Origin: an uncultured Gemmiger sp.
GTDB lineage: Bacteria > Bacillota > Clostridia > Oscillospirales > Ruminococcaceae
Direction of reading: 5' to 3'
Length of the DNA stretch: 39,535 nt
NCBI GenBank assembly: GCA_944388105.1
Contig: CALXHN010000013.1
Span: forward strand, 1-39,535
A program made the translations under genes and the position numbers. Shown one piece after another: positions 22,557 to 30,536 of this stretch (within the stretch, counting starts at the first letter, position 1; every line of letters begins with the position of its first letter). Below the pieces are notes generated by a model, which was not told where the DNA came from, did not search any database, and saw only the letters and a program-made list of their open reading frames with translations.

Positions 22557-23261
22557 ATGAACATTCTGGCCATTGATACCGCCGGACGCACCGCCGCCGT
22601 GGCGGTGATGCGGGACGACACCCTTTTGTATGAATGCAACACCAACACCGGTCTGACCCACAGCGAGACGGTGATCCCCATGGTGGACGCCGCCCTGAAA
22701 GCCTGCGGCCTGCGCTGCAAGGACATTGACCTGTTCGGCGTGACCGCCGGACCGGGCAGCTTTACCGGGCTGCGCATCGGGCTTTCCGCCGTCAAGGGCA
22801 TGGCCTTTGTGGGAGATGTGCCCTGTGCCGGGGTTTCCACCCTGGAAGCCCTGGCGTTTGGCATGAGCGGAGAAGGCACCGTGGTGGGCGCTCTGGACGC
22901 CCGCCGGGGCCAGGTCTACTGGGCCGGATTCGATCTGGCCACCCATGAGCGGCTGACCCCCGATGCCGCCGCCCCGGTGGACAGCCTGGAAAAATTTGTG
23001 GCCGACTGCAAAAAGCCGCTGATTTTTGTTGGCGACGGCGCCGGGTTGTGTTACAATAGGTTTGGAAATACCGACGGCGTGCTGGACTGCCCGGTGCCTC
23101 TGCGTGTCTTGCGCGGGGCCGGGGTGGCGCTGGCCGCCCGCCGGATGTGGGAAAATGGACTTGCCGTGCCCCCTGCCCAGCTGCTGCCGGAGTATCACCG
23201 GCTGAGTCAGGCCGAGCGGGAACGGGCCGAACGGGAAGCCCGGACACACAGCGATGTGTAA
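22557..23261 (+). CDS. tsaB: tRNA threonylcarbamoyladenosine biosynthesis protein TsaB
   Basis: TsaB is the ASKHA-fold partner of TsaD in t6A synthesis. The 234-residue protein begins MNILAIDTAGRTAAVAV and has HSETVIPMVDAALKACGL, the very characteristic GVTAGPGSFTGLRIGLSAVKGMAF, and ALDARRGQVYW. The ATG follows AAAGGGAGGAAACC. The rimI gene often found next is missing; rpiB follows 24 bp downstream instead. The last 25 residues are highly charged (QAERERAEREARTHSDV). Confidence 0.94.
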   Translation: MNILAIDTAGRTAAVAVMRDDTLLYECNTNTGLTHSETVIPMVDAALKACGLRCKDIDLFGVTAGPGSFTGLRIGLSAVKGMAFVGDVPCAGVSTLEALAFGMSGEGTVVGALDARRGQVYWAGFDLATHERLTPDAAAPVDSLEKFVADCKKPLIFVGDGAGLCYNRFGNTDGVLDCPVPLRVLRGAGVALAARRMWENGLAVPPAQLLPEYHRLSQAERERAEREARTHSDV

Positions 23262-23285
23262 AAAAACAGAGGAGCAACAGAAAGT

Positions 23286-23744
23286 ATGAAGGATTTCCGC
23301 ACCGCCCCCGTGGCGCTGGCTGCCGATCACGGCGGCTTTGCGCTGAAAGAAGCCATCAAAGCCCATCTGGAGAGCCAGGGCATCCCTTACCGCGACTTTG
23401 GCACCCACAGCACCGAAAGCTGCGACTATCCCGATCTGGCCGCGCCGGCCTGTGACGCGGTGGTCGCCGGTGAGTGTTCCGCCGCCATCCTGTGCTGCGG
23501 CACCGGCGTGGGCATGTCCATGTGCGCCAACAAGATCCACGGCATCCGTGCCTGCTGCTGCAGCGACACCTTCAGCGCCGAATTCACCCGCCGCCACAAC
23601 GACGCCAACGCCCTGTGCATGGGCGGCCGTGTGGTGGGAGAAGGTCTGGCGCTGGCCATTGTGGACATCTTCCTGAACACCCCCTTTGAGGGCGGCCGTC
23701 ACACCCGCCGCGTGGAAAAGGTCATGGCCCTGGAAACGCGCTGA
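23286..23744 (+). CDS. rpiB: Ribose-5-phosphate isomerase B
   Basis: RpiB interconverts ribose-5-phosphate and ribulose-5-phosphate in the pentose phosphate pathway. The 152-residue protein has VALAADHGGFALKEAI, YRDFGTHSTESCDYPD, the active-site loop AILCCGTGVGMSMCANKIHGIRACCC with the catalytic Cys, and EFTRRHNDANALCMGGR. This distinguishes RpiB/LacAB from RpiA. Its position before upp fits supply of PRPP for uracil salvage. GAGGAGCAACAGAAAGT precedes the ATG. Confidence 0.94.
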   Translation: MKDFRTAPVALAADHGGFALKEAIKAHLESQGIPYRDFGTHSTESCDYPDLAAPACDAVVAGECSAAILCCGTGVGMSMCANKIHGIRACCCSDTFSAEFTRRHNDANALCMGGRVVGEGLALAIVDIFLNTPFEGGRHTRRVEKVMALETR

Positions 23745-23756
23745 ACCCGTACCCCG

Positions 23757-23771
23757 AACTGCCGGGCAGTT
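23757..23771 (+). repeat. Small hairpin between rpiB and upp
   Basis: AACTGCC and GGCAGTT flank a single G, a perfect 15-bp dyad. There is no T-run, so it is not a standard terminator; it may be an RNA-stability element or a protein site. Confidence 0.4.
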
Positions 23772-23804
23772 GAACATATCATTCACGAATAAGGAGCTAC
23801 CACT

Positions 23805-24434
23805 ATGAGCGTTGTTGAAATCGTCGATCATCCCCTGATCCAGCACAAGATCAGCCTGCTGCGTGACCGCAACACCGGCACCAAGGAATTCCGCGACCTG
23901 GTCAGCGAAGTGGCCATGCTGCTTTGCTACGAAGCCACCCGCGACCTGCCCACCGAGGAAGTGGAGGTGGAGACCCCCATCGCTCTGGCCCGCACCAAGG
24001 TTCTGGCCGGCCGCAAGCTGGCGCTGGTTCCCATTCTGCGCGCCGGTCTGGGCATGGTGGACGGCATGCTGAACCTGATCCCCGCCGCCAAGGTGGGCCA
24101 CATCGGCCTGTACCGCAACGAGGAGACCCTGGAGCCGGTGGAATACTACTGCAAGCTGCCCAAGGACATTGCCGAGCGTGAAGTGCTGGTCCTGGACCCC
24201 ATGCTGGCCACCGGCGGCAGCGCCAAGGACGCCATCACCCAGATCAAGAAGCGCGGCGCCAAGCACATCAAGTTCATCGGCCTGCTGGCGGCTCCCGAAG
24301 GCCTGAATGCCCTGCATGAAGCCCATCCCGACGTGGACATCTATGTGGGTGCGCTGGATGAAAAGCTCAACAGCCAGGGCTATATCGTTCCCGGCCTGGG
24401 CGACGCCGGCGACCGTATCTTCGGCACCAAGTAA
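23805..24434 (+). CDS. upp: Uracil phosphoribosyltransferase
   Basis: Upp salvages uracil with PRPP to make UMP. The 209-residue protein has the normal size and motifs: [44 protein letters not shown], the PRPP loop [12 protein letters not shown], and the C-terminal uracil-binding [17 protein letters not shown]. The ATG follows AAGGAGCTACCACT. The gene ends with a strong terminator, closing the group that begins with tsaE. Confidence 0.97.
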   Translation: MSVVEIVDHPLIQHKISLLRDRNTGTKEFRDLVSEVAMLLCYEATRDLPTEEVEVETPIALARTKVLAGRKLALVPILRAGLGMVDGMLNLIPAAKVGHIGLYRNEETLEPVEYYCKLPKDIAEREVLVLDPMLATGGSAKDAITQIKKRGAKHIKFIGLLAAPEGLNALHEAHPDVDIYVGALDEKLNSQGYIVPGLGDAGDRIFGTK

Positions 24435-24468
24435 GAAAACCGAATCCCACGGGCAGGACCCGTACTTT

Positions 24469-24502
24469 CCCGCGGTGTGCCCCGGCATGCCGCGGGTCTT
24501 TT
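24469..24502 (+). terminator. Terminator after upp
   Basis: CCCGCGG (24469-24475) pairs with CCGCGGG (24490-24496), with an inner TGCC/GGCA stem, followed by TCTTTTTAT. Confidence 0.88.
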
Positions 24503-24524
24503 TATCTTGCAGGCGAGGTGCGCC

Positions 24525-25379
24525 ATGATCTATCTTTCCACTTTCCATTTTGCCACCGAAGAAGCGGAATGGCTGTTCTTTGCCGGGTTCCAGCGGACCT
24601 GCTACGATTCCTTCTACCCCTTCCAGATCTTCCCCCAGCGGGGTCTGCATGCTCTGGATCTGGCAGACATCACCATCCTGTACGGCGGCAACGGGTCGGG
24701 CAAGACCACCGCCCTGAACGTGATGGCCGAAACGCTGCACCTGCGCCGGGGCGCCCCTTTCAACGGCACCAGCTTTTTCAAGCCCTACTGTCAGCTGTGC
24801 TCCCCGCACCTGCTCCATCCCCTGCCAGACGCCAGCTGCATCCTGACCAGCGACGACGTGTTCGACACCATGCTGGACATGCGGGCCATCAACGAGGGGG
24901 TGGACCGGCGCCGGGATGAACTGCTGGCCGAGGCCAAAGAAGCCCGCAATGCCCAATTCCAGATGCACAGCCTGGAGGATTACGACCGGCTGAAACAGGT
25001 GGCCGAAGCCCGCCGCACCAGCCAGTCCCGGTATGCCCGACGGCGGGTGATGCCCAACGTGCGCACCCATTCCAACGGGGAGAGTGCCTTTCTCTTCTTC
25101 ACCCAGAAGATCCGGGACGGGGCCTTGTACCTGCTGGACGAACCGGAAAACAGCCTTTCGCCCCGGCGGCAGATGGAACTGGCCCAATTCCTGCAGGAAT
25201 CCGCCCGCTTTTACGGCTGCCAGTTCGTGCTGGCCACCCACTCCCCCTTCCTGCTGGCCATGCCGGGAGCGCGGGTGTATGATCTGGACAGCGACCCGGT
25301 CCGGCCCCGCCGCTGGACCGAGCTGGAAAATGTGCGGGCCTACTATGACTTTTTCAAGGAACACGAGGAGGAATTCTGA
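24525..25379 (+). CDS. AAA/ABC-type ATPase of unknown role
   Basis: The 284-residue protein has a full ABC-like ATP-binding fold without membrane parts: Walker A ILYGGNGSGKTTALNVM near residues 53-69, a charged helical insert (about 120-175, DRRRDELLAEAKEARNAQF), a signature-like HSNGESAFLFF, Walker B ALYLLDEPENSLSP and the H-loop FVLATHSPFLL. This is the pattern of small stand-alone ATPases related to RecF, SMC and OLD proteins. No nuclease or TOPRIM domain is present. The ATG at 24525 is preceded by GAGG. Its TGA overlaps the ATG of a pentapeptide-repeat gene, so the two are made together. Function unknown. Confidence 0.82.
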   Translation: MIYLSTFHFATEEAEWLFFAGFQRTCYDSFYPFQIFPQRGLHALDLADITILYGGNGSGKTTALNVMAETLHLRRGAPFNGTSFFKPYCQLCSPHLLHPLPDASCILTSDDVFDTMLDMRAINEGVDRRRDELLAEAKEARNAQFQMHSLEDYDRLKQVAEARRTSQSRYARRRVMPNVRTHSNGESAFLFFTQKIRDGALYLLDEPENSLSPRRQMELAQFLQESARFYGCQFVLATHSPFLLAMPGARVYDLDSDPVRPRRWTELENVRAYYDFFKEHEEEF

Positions 25380-25963
25380 TGGCTTCCAAGCTGCGGCGGC
25401 AGGGTGAGGTCCTGTCCGCCTTTGACCCCGGTGCCGAACTGCGGGACACCGAATTCATTGACTGTACGTTTGAGGGCTGCCGCTGGAACGGGGTGCGGGT
25501 GCAGAACTGCACCTTCTCCGGCTGCCGGTTCCTGCGGTGCCAGTTTTCGGCGGTGGTGTTCAGCTTCTGCCTGATGAAGGATGCGGTCATGGAAGGCTGC
25601 GCCTTCCGGGGCATCTCCTGGGGCGGTCTGCAGGGGCGCAGCGCCCTGGTGCAGCCCTTTGCCAGACTGAAAAACTGCGTGTTTCAGTACAACGAATTTT
25701 CCGGCATGGCGCTGGCCGGGTTCGATTTTTCCACCTGCCAGTTCCGGGAATGCGTGTTCGACGACTGCAAACTCACCGGGGCGGGATTCCATGGCGTCCC
25801 CCTGGGCCGCACCGCTTTTTCCCGGTGCGACCTGCAGAAAGCGGATTTCCGCATGGCGGAGGCTTACGCCATCAACCCCACTGACAACCGGATGAAGGGG
25901 GCCCGGTTCAGCTTTCCCGATGTGGTGGCTTTGCTGGACAGCAGCGGCATTCAGATTGAATAA
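25379..25963 (+). CDS. Pentapeptide-repeat protein
   Basis: The 194-residue product is a run of A(N/D)LXX-like pentapeptides, Cys- and Phe-rich: LRDTEFIDCTFEGCRWNGV, NCTFSGCRFLRCQFS, LAGFDFSTCQFRECVFDDCKL, RCDLQKADFRMAE. It should form a right-handed quadrilateral beta helix. The end, AINPTDNRMKGARFSFPDVVALLDSSGI, matches the conserved C-terminus of Qnr-like and related proteins. Some such proteins mimic DNA and protect gyrase, but that cannot be assumed here. It overlaps the ATPase gene as TGATG; its ribosome-binding site (GAGGAGG) is inside that gene. Confidence 0.88.
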   Translation: MASKLRRQGEVLSAFDPGAELRDTEFIDCTFEGCRWNGVRVQNCTFSGCRFLRCQFSAVVFSFCLMKDAVMEGCAFRGISWGGLQGRSALVQPFARLKNCVFQYNEFSGMALAGFDFSTCQFRECVFDDCKLTGAGFHGVPLGRTAFSRCDLQKADFRMAEAYAINPTDNRMKGARFSFPDVVALLDSSGIQIE

Positions 25964-26004
25964 AAAAACGGCCCGACCGGAACTGGTTATCCGGTCGGGC
26001 CGTT
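25960..26004. terminator. Terminator between the pentapeptide and YggS genes
   Basis: AACGGCCCGACCGG (25967-25980) pairs perfectly with CCGGTCGGGCCGTT (25991-26004). The T7 run is on the minus strand, so it mainly ends the yggS transcript; the plus strand has only GTTGTGTTG. Confidence 0.88.
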
Positions 26005-26021
26005 GTGTTGTCGGAACAAAC

Positions 26022-26741
26022 TTATTTGGAATAATCCCGAGCGCCGTAAATGGCTGTACCGATGCGCACGATGGTGGCACCTTCCTTGATGGCGGCAATG
26101 AAGTCGCCGCTCATGCCCATGGACAGGATGGTCAGTCCCACACCGTACTGTTCCCGGGCATGGTTCAGCAGTTCCCGCATATCGGAGAAAAAGGCGCGGG
26201 TCTGGCTTTCGGTGGCATCGGCCGGGGGAATGGCCATCAGGCCCCGCAGTTCCACATGGTCCCGGGCGGTGGCCTGGTCCAGCAGGTCCCACAGCTCCTT
26301 CTCCCCTACCACGCCGCTCTTGGATGCTTCGCCGCCGATGTTCACCTCCACCAGGATCTGCTGCTTGACACCGGCAGCCTGGGCGGCATGGTCGATCTTG
26401 TCCAGCAGGCGCACACTGTCCACACTCTGGATCAGGGCTGCACGCCCCACCACCTTGTTGACCTTGTTGGTCTGCAGATGGCCGATGAAGTGGGCCAGCT
26501 TGTCCCCATAGGCACCGGCATCGTACTTTTCCACCAGTTCCTGGACATGGTTTTCGCCGAACACATCAATGGGCAGGTCGGCACTGGCACGGACTTCCTC
26601 CACCGTGCGGGTCTTGCAGGCCGCGCACAGAAGGATATCATCCGGGTAACGTCCGGCCTCCCGGGCGGCCTGGTTGATCTCTTCCCGGATGCGGGCAACG
26701 TTTTCGGCCATACGGGCCACATATTCCTGACTAAGCAACAT
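26022..26741 (-). CDS. YggS/PROSC-family PLP homeostasis protein
   Basis: YggS-type proteins bind PLP and balance vitamin B6 and amino/keto acid pools; they have no known catalytic activity. The 239-residue protein has DDILLCAACKTRTVEEV with the PLP lysine at 43, DVFGENHVQELVEKY, HFIGHLQTNKVNKVVG, QILVEVNIGGEASKSG, and LSMGMSGDFIAAIKEGATIVRIGTAIYG. The ATG follows GGAAAGG, a site that lies over the end of the previous gene, two bases upstream. In Firmicutes it is often followed by sepF and ylmG, which are missing here. Confidence 0.94.
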   Translation of the reverse strand: MLLSQEYVARMAENVARIREEINQAAREAGRYPDDILLCAACKTRTVEEVRASADLPIDVFGENHVQELVEKYDAGAYGDKLAHFIGHLQTNKVNKVVGRAALIQSVDSVRLLDKIDHAAQAAGVKQQILVEVNIGGEASKSGVVGEKELWDLLDQATARDHVELRGLMAIPPADATESQTRAFFSDMRELLNHAREQYGVGLTILSMGMSGDFIAAIKEGATIVRIGTAIYGARDYSK

Positions 26742-26743
26742 GA

Positions 26744-27304
26744 TCACCTTTCCTGATAAACCGCACGACAGCCGCCGATGTAAGGCGGACGGGTGCGTGC
26801 ACACAAAATATTGGCACAGCCGATCTGGTTCAGGCTGAGCCGCACCGGCACCGCCACGCGGCGCAGGTGCATCCCGATGAGCGTGCCGCCGATGTCAATG
26901 CCGGCACCGGCGCGGACCTCTTCCACCAGAACGGGGTCACTGAATTTCTGCCAGCAGTTGGTGGCCCAGCTTCCGCCCGCATGAGGCTGCGGGATGGCGT
27001 TGACCTCGGTATAGCCGTACTTTTCGGCCGCTGCCCGCTCCAGGACAATGGCCCGGTTCAGATGTTCGCAGCACTGGGCCGCCAGATACAGCCCCTGCGC
27101 CTGCACCACCGGCAGAATGCCTGCCAGCACCGCGGCAGCGGCTTCCATACTGCTGTCCTTGCCAATATGGCCGCCCACGATCTCACTGCTGGAACAGCCC
27201 ACCACAAAGATATCCCTCGGGCGCAGCTTGGCCGCTGCCAGCAGTTCTTCGGCAGCCTGACGGCTTTGTGCCGTGATGACGGCCGGATCAAAAGTTTGTG
27301 TCAT
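26744..27304 (-). CDS. UPF0340 protein (TIGR01440, YwlG type)
   Basis: The 186-residue product matches a conserved Firmicute family of unknown function. Recognisable stretches are DIFVVGCSSSEIVGGHIGKDSSMEAA near the start, LAAQCCEHLNRAIVLER, VNAIPQPHAGGSWATN, AGAGIDIGGTLIGMHLR and TRPPYIGGCRAVY at the end. It starts after AAAGGGGG and ends two bases before yggS, so they form an operon. In other Firmicutes this family often lies near glyA and upp, both present in the window but not adjacent. Confidence 0.9.
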   Translation of the reverse strand: MTQTFDPAVITAQSRQAAEELLAAAKLRPRDIFVVGCSSSEIVGGHIGKDSSMEAAAAVLAGILPVVQAQGLYLAAQCCEHLNRAIVLERAAAEKYGYTEVNAIPQPHAGGSWATNCWQKFSDPVLVEEVRAGAGIDIGGTLIGMHLRRVAVPVRLSLNQIGCANILCARTRPPYIGGCRAVYQER

Positions 27305-27326
27305 GGTACGATCCCCCTTTGGATCC

Positions 27327-27356
27327 ATTATACCACATAAAACCCGTATAACACAA
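27327..27356 (-). promoter_or_regulatory. Promoter of the UPF0340-yggS operon
   Basis: TGGTATAAT (TATAAT at 27332-27327) is an extended -10; TTGTGT (27356-27351) stands 18 bp upstream on the minus strand. The -35 overlaps the T-run of the hairpin at 27359-27376. Confidence 0.65.
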
Positions 27357-27432
27357 AAGCCCGCTGGAAAGCGGGCCTTTGTGCATAGAGGGGTGGGAAA
27401 GTATATAAAGGTCAGTGAATGTCTTTGTTATG
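27351..27432 (-). ncRNA. Candidate short RNA ending at an intrinsic terminator
   Basis: A promoter at 27439-27466 (minus) would start a transcript near 27432. About 56 nt later GCCCGCT and AGCGGGC (27376-27359) form a perfect 7-bp hairpin followed by TTTTGTGT. The roughly 80-nt product has no ORF with a ribosome-binding site. It is either a small RNA or an attenuated leader of the UPF0340 operon. Confidence 0.4.
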
Positions 27433-27438
27433 GTTATA

Positions 27439-27466
27439 ATTATACAGTTTTCGGCTGAATTGTCAA
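27439..27466 (-). promoter_or_regulatory. Minus-strand promoter divergent from the Lrp gene
   Basis: TTGACA (27466-27461), a 16-bp spacer and TATAAT (27444-27439) form a near-perfect promoter. It faces away from the Lrp promoter, with nine bases between the two -35 boxes. Confidence 0.65.
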
Positions 27467-27475
27467 ACGAACATC

Positions 27476-27504
27476 TTGTAATTTTGTTTTCATTTTATTA
27501 TAAT
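27476..27504 (+). promoter_or_regulatory. Promoter of the Lrp-family gene
   Basis: TTGTAA (27476-27481), a 17-bp spacer and TATAAT (27499-27504) give a leader of about 135 nt. The 27380-27640 interval is strikingly AT-rich for this genome, fitting a regulator-binding region. Confidence 0.7.
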
Positions 27505-27646
27505 TAGGCCAGAAATGCTTTACTTTATTCAGCGGCAACGGTCGAATGGAGTCGTTTTCCTCTTTTGTTGTTCTGCACAAGCATTATTTTCTTCATTTTA
27601 TTTTTTTGTGCGCATTGAACAAAAAGTTGCCGTAAGGAGGTCATAT

Positions 27647-28075
27647 ATGGACGAACTGGACCGCAAAATCATCCAATTGATGCAGAAAAATGCCCGTATG
27701 CCGGTCAAGGAAATCGCCCAGCAGATCAGCCTGACCAGCCCCGCGGTATCCAGCCGTATCCATCGTCTGGAACAGGAGGGCGTCATTGGCGGATACACCG
27801 TGCTGCTGCACCGGCCGGACGAACCCAACCGGGTCCAGGCCCTGGTCTCGGTCCAGACAGCCCCTGCTGCCCGGGACGAATTTCTGGCGCTGGTGCAAAG
27901 CGAGCCGGAAGTGCTGCAGTGTTACCGGGTGACCGGTGTATATAATTTCACGGTCAAGGTCAGCTGTGCAGGCATTGAGGAGCTGGAGCACCTGCTGACC
28001 AAGCTGCAGCAGCTGGGGACCACCAACACCCAGATCATTCTGGCCACCCAGCTGGACCGTCAGCTGAATCCCTGA
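27647..28075 (+). CDS. Lrp/AsnC-family transcriptional regulator
   Basis: Lrp/AsnC proteins sense amino acids and control their metabolism, often their own gene too. The 142-residue protein has the N-terminal helix-turn-helix (MDELDRKIIQLMQKNARMPVKEIAQQISLTSPAVSSRIHRLEQEGVI, 1-47) and a C-terminal RAM ligand domain with QCYRVTGVYNFTVKVSC. The ATG at 27647 lies 7 nt after AAGGAGG. The frame is open back to 27515, but those residues look like translated AT-rich leader and lack a ribosome-binding site. Genes for a zinc-ribbon membrane protein and a glycosyltransferase follow. Confidence 0.93.
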   Translation: MDELDRKIIQLMQKNARMPVKEIAQQISLTSPAVSSRIHRLEQEGVIGGYTVLLHRPDEPNRVQALVSVQTAPAARDEFLALVQSEPEVLQCYRVTGVYNFTVKVSCAGIEELEHLLTKLQQLGTTNTQIILATQLDRQLNP

Positions 28076-28114
28076 CATCACGGATGTAACAAAAGAGGAA
28101 GGAGATCCTGTCCT

Positions 28115-28543
28115 GTGCTGATTTTCTGCAAGCATTGCGGGCTTTTGCTGCCCGCCCACGAGACGGTCTGTCCCCGGTGCGGCACCCCCGCGCCCCGGCC
28201 GTCCGCGCCGCCCGTCCGCACGCCCCTTTATGAGAGCGCTGCTCCCCAGCCGCCAAAGGAAGGCCCCCGCTATGATTCCCCTGCTGCGGAGCCCCGGAGT
28301 CCCATGGGTCTGGCCGGCTATTTCGGCTCCCTGATTTTGTTTGCGATCCCCCTGGTGGGCCTGATTTTCATGCTCATCTGGTCCATCAGTGACCGGGTGC
28401 GTCCCGAACGCCGCCGGCTGGCCCAGGCTTATCTGATCCGCACGGTGATCTTTTCGGCCCTGCTTCTGGTGGCGGCACTGGTTTTTTCGGCCATTATGAG
28501 CAGCGTGGCCTACCGGATGGTATATTATCCTTATTATTTCTGA
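28115..28543 (+). CDS. Zinc-ribbon membrane protein of unknown function
   Basis: The 142-residue protein starts with a zinc ribbon, FCKHCGLLLPAHETVCPRCGTPAP (CxxC...CxxC, residues 5-22), then a Pro/Ala-rich linker, and two membrane helices (about 67-92, GYFGSLILFAIPLVGLIFMLIWSI, and 107-131, IRTVIFSALLLVAALVFSAIMSS). This layout is common in small Firmicute membrane proteins. The start is GTG at 28115, ten nt after AAGGAG. It lies 39 bp after the Lrp gene and 16 bp before the glycosyltransferase gene. Confidence 0.8.
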   Translation: MLIFCKHCGLLLPAHETVCPRCGTPAPRPSAPPVRTPLYESAAPQPPKEGPRYDSPAAEPRSPMGLAGYFGSLILFAIPLVGLIFMLIWSISDRVRPERRRLAQAYLIRTVIFSALLLVAALVFSAIMSSVAYRMVYYPYYF

Positions 28544-28559
28544 GACAAGAGGTGCTTTG

Positions 28560-29549
28560 GTGAAAGCGAGTATCATCATTCCCAACATCAATGGAGCCGG
28601 ATGGCTGCGGGATTCCATTGAGTCTGTCTGGGCACAGACCGAGCAGGACTTTGAGCTCATCATCATTGACAACGGCTCCACTGACGAGAGTCTGGAAATT
28701 GCCCGCAGTTATTGCGGCCGCCCCAACTATACCCTGATAGAAAACAAGACCAACACCGGTTTTTCTCACGCCGTGAACCAGGGCATTGCCATCGGGAAAG
28801 GCGAATACATGGTTCTGTTCAACAACGACGCTTTTGCGGAACCGGACTGGCTGGCCGAACTGATCCGCACGGCAGACGCCGATCCCCGCATCTTTGCGGT
28901 TTCCAGCCTGATGCTGCGCTACTATGAACCGGAACTGGCCGACGATGCCGGTGACTATGTGACCCTGCTGGGCTTTGCCTGCAAGCGGGGCGACGGACTG
29001 AAGGCCAGCCGGTATCAAAAGCCTTGCCGGATCTTCTCCGCCTGCGGGGGAGCGGCCCTGTACCGCAAATCCATCCTGGACAAGATCGGCGTGTTCGATG
29101 AGCTGTTCTTTGCCTATTATGAGGATGTGGATCTGAGCTGGCGCGCCAACAATTTCGGGTACAAGAATGTCTTTTGTCCCACGGCCCGCTGCCGCCACAT
29201 CTGCGGAGCTTCCACCGGCGCGGTGCGCTACAATCCCTTCAAAAGCATCCAGAGCGGGCGGAACAGCATTCTGCTGCCCTACAAGAACATGCCGGCCCTG
29301 ATGATCCTGCTGAACATTGTCCCCCTGGTGCTGGGATATCTTCTGAAGGTATTCATGTTCCGGCTTCGCGGCTTCGGGGGCGACTACGCCAAGGGATTTG
29401 CCGAGGCCCGGGTGGCCCTGCCCAAACTGAACAAACCGAAATTCCATTGGCGCAACCTGCCCAACTATATCTGGGTGGAGTTCAGCCTGATCGTGGGACT
29501 GTTCCGGTACATCGTGTACCGGGTGCAGCGCGCCCTGAAGATCACCTGA
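28560..29549 (+). CDS. Family 2 glycosyltransferase, rhamnosyltransferase-like
   Basis: The 329-residue protein is a GT-A glycosyltransferase: ASIIIPNINGAGWLRDSIESV, LIIIDNGSTDESLEI (DNGS), LFNNDAFAEPDWL (the DxD-type metal site as NNDA), ACGGAALYRKSILDKIGVFDELFFAYYEDVDLSWRA (EDVD, base region). After about residue 235 there are hydrophobic segments (LMILLNIVPLVLGYLLKVFMF and VEFSLIVGLFRYIVYRV) that would hold it to the membrane. Such enzymes often add rhamnose or other sugars to cell-wall polysaccharides. The start is GTG at 28560; an in-frame TTG one codon earlier is also possible. Confidence 0.9.
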   Translation: MKASIIIPNINGAGWLRDSIESVWAQTEQDFELIIIDNGSTDESLEIARSYCGRPNYTLIENKTNTGFSHAVNQGIAIGKGEYMVLFNNDAFAEPDWLAELIRTADADPRIFAVSSLMLRYYEPELADDAGDYVTLLGFACKRGDGLKASRYQKPCRIFSACGGAALYRKSILDKIGVFDELFFAYYEDVDLSWRANNFGYKNVFCPTARCRHICGASTGAVRYNPFKSIQSGRNSILLPYKNMPALMILLNIVPLVLGYLLKVFMFRLRGFGGDYAKGFAEARVALPKLNKPKFHWRNLPNYIWVEFSLIVGLFRYIVYRVQRALKIT

Positions 29550-29560
29550 TTTTTCCATGG

Positions 29561-29609
29561 AAAAGACCCGTCCCATGCAGTGTCTGCACTGCGTCGGACG
29601 GGTCTTTTT
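29561..29609. terminator. Bidirectional terminator between the glycosyltransferase and yitT genes
   Basis: AAAAGACCCGTCC (29561-29573) pairs with GGACGGGTCTTTT (29596-29608), with an inner GCAGTG/CACTGC stem. Both strands end in T-runs between convergent genes. Confidence 0.9.
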
Positions 29610-29626
29610 GTATGTATGAATCGGGC

Positions 29627-30499
29627 TCAGCGGTCGTTTTTCTCGGTGTTGCCCAGGACCAGACGGCGGAAGCCTTCGCCCTGGACCTCGTTGGCCTGAA
29701 GCATGATGGTAAAGCTGTTGGGGTCGATCTTCTTGATCTCGTGCTCGATCTCATACAGCTGCTTGCTGCTGCAGGCGCACAGCACCACATCCCGGGGATC
29801 GCCCTTGTAGCCGCCGTAGGCCTTGAGCAGGGTGGAACCGCGGTCCACGGTGCGCACGATGGCATCACTGATGGCAGGGCCGTTGTCGGTCACGATCATG
29901 GCCAGCATACAGGAATTGAAGCCGAACATCATCCAGTTGATGATGTAGGAGGTCAGGAAATTGAGGATCAGACCGTAGATGATGGTATCCACATCCCGGA
30001 AGACGATCCCGTTGGCCAGGATGACCGTAAGCGCCGCCCCGAAGGTCAGGTTGCCGAAGGGCATGTGGGGATGCTTGACCTTGATGGCCATGGTGATGAA
30101 GTCCATGCCGCCGGTGCTGGAGTTCTGCATGTAGATCAGGGCATCTCCGATGCCGCTGACAACACCGCCGCAGATGGCAGCCAGCATGCGGTCCCCGGTG
30201 TAGACCGGCAGCATGGGCAGCACCCAGTCGGAAAAGACGGCAAACATGATCATGCACCACACGCTGCGCAGGAAGAAGTCCCGTCCCAGCAATTTATAGC
30301 AGAACAGCACGATGGGGATATTGAGCAGGATGTTGGAGATACCGATGGGCATGCCGAACAGGTGGTACAGGATGGCGCCGATACCGGCCACACCGGTGAT
30401 GGGCACCTGTGCGGCCACGGCAAAGCTGTACATGCCCAGGGCCGAGATAAAGCAGCCCAGTGTTTCAAGGAAGATGTGTTTCAGGCGTTTTTGGGTCAT
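29627..30499 (-). CDS. YitT-family membrane protein
   Basis: The 290-residue protein has five hydrophobic segments in the first 195 residues (e.g. FISALGMYSFAVAAQVPITGVAGIGAILYHLFG, GISNILLNIPIVLFCYKLLG), the typical SSTGGMDFITMAIKVKHPHMPFGN, and a soluble C-terminal DUF2179 domain (DNGPAISDAIVRTVDRGSTLLKAYGGY...). This is the YitT/DUF161 family, common in Firmicutes in several copies, with no proven transport substrate. It starts 37 bp after the 5'-nucleotidase-like gene, so they may be co-transcribed. Confidence 0.92.
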   Translation of the reverse strand: MTQKRLKHIFLETLGCFISALGMYSFAVAAQVPITGVAGIGAILYHLFGMPIGISNILLNIPIVLFCYKLLGRDFFLRSVWCMIMFAVFSDWVLPMLPVYTGDRMLAAICGGVVSGIGDALIYMQNSSTGGMDFITMAIKVKHPHMPFGNLTFGAALTVILANGIVFRDVDTIIYGLILNFLTSYIINWMMFGFNSCMLAMIVTDNGPAISDAIVRTVDRGSTLLKAYGGYKGDPRDVVLCACSSKQLYEIEHEIKKIDPNSFTIMLQANEVQGEGFRRLVLGNTEKNDR

Positions 30500-30536
30500 A
30501 GGGTCCTCTCTGTCTCTTTACGTTTCGTTTCGGGTC

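Noticed and set aside
20757-25364. Stop-free minus-strand frame of over 1500 codons reaching upstream of rodA
   Set aside because: Only the last 388 codons encode a recognisable protein with a ribosome-binding site. The rest is antisense to tsaE, tsaB, rpiB, upp and the ATPase gene and has the odd Gly/His/Gln-rich composition typical of antisense frames in GC-rich DNA.
27515-27646. N-terminal extension of the Lrp-family protein
   Set aside because: The frame is open, but the residues do not fit the family, there is no ribosome-binding site, and AAGGAGG stands before the ATG at 27647.
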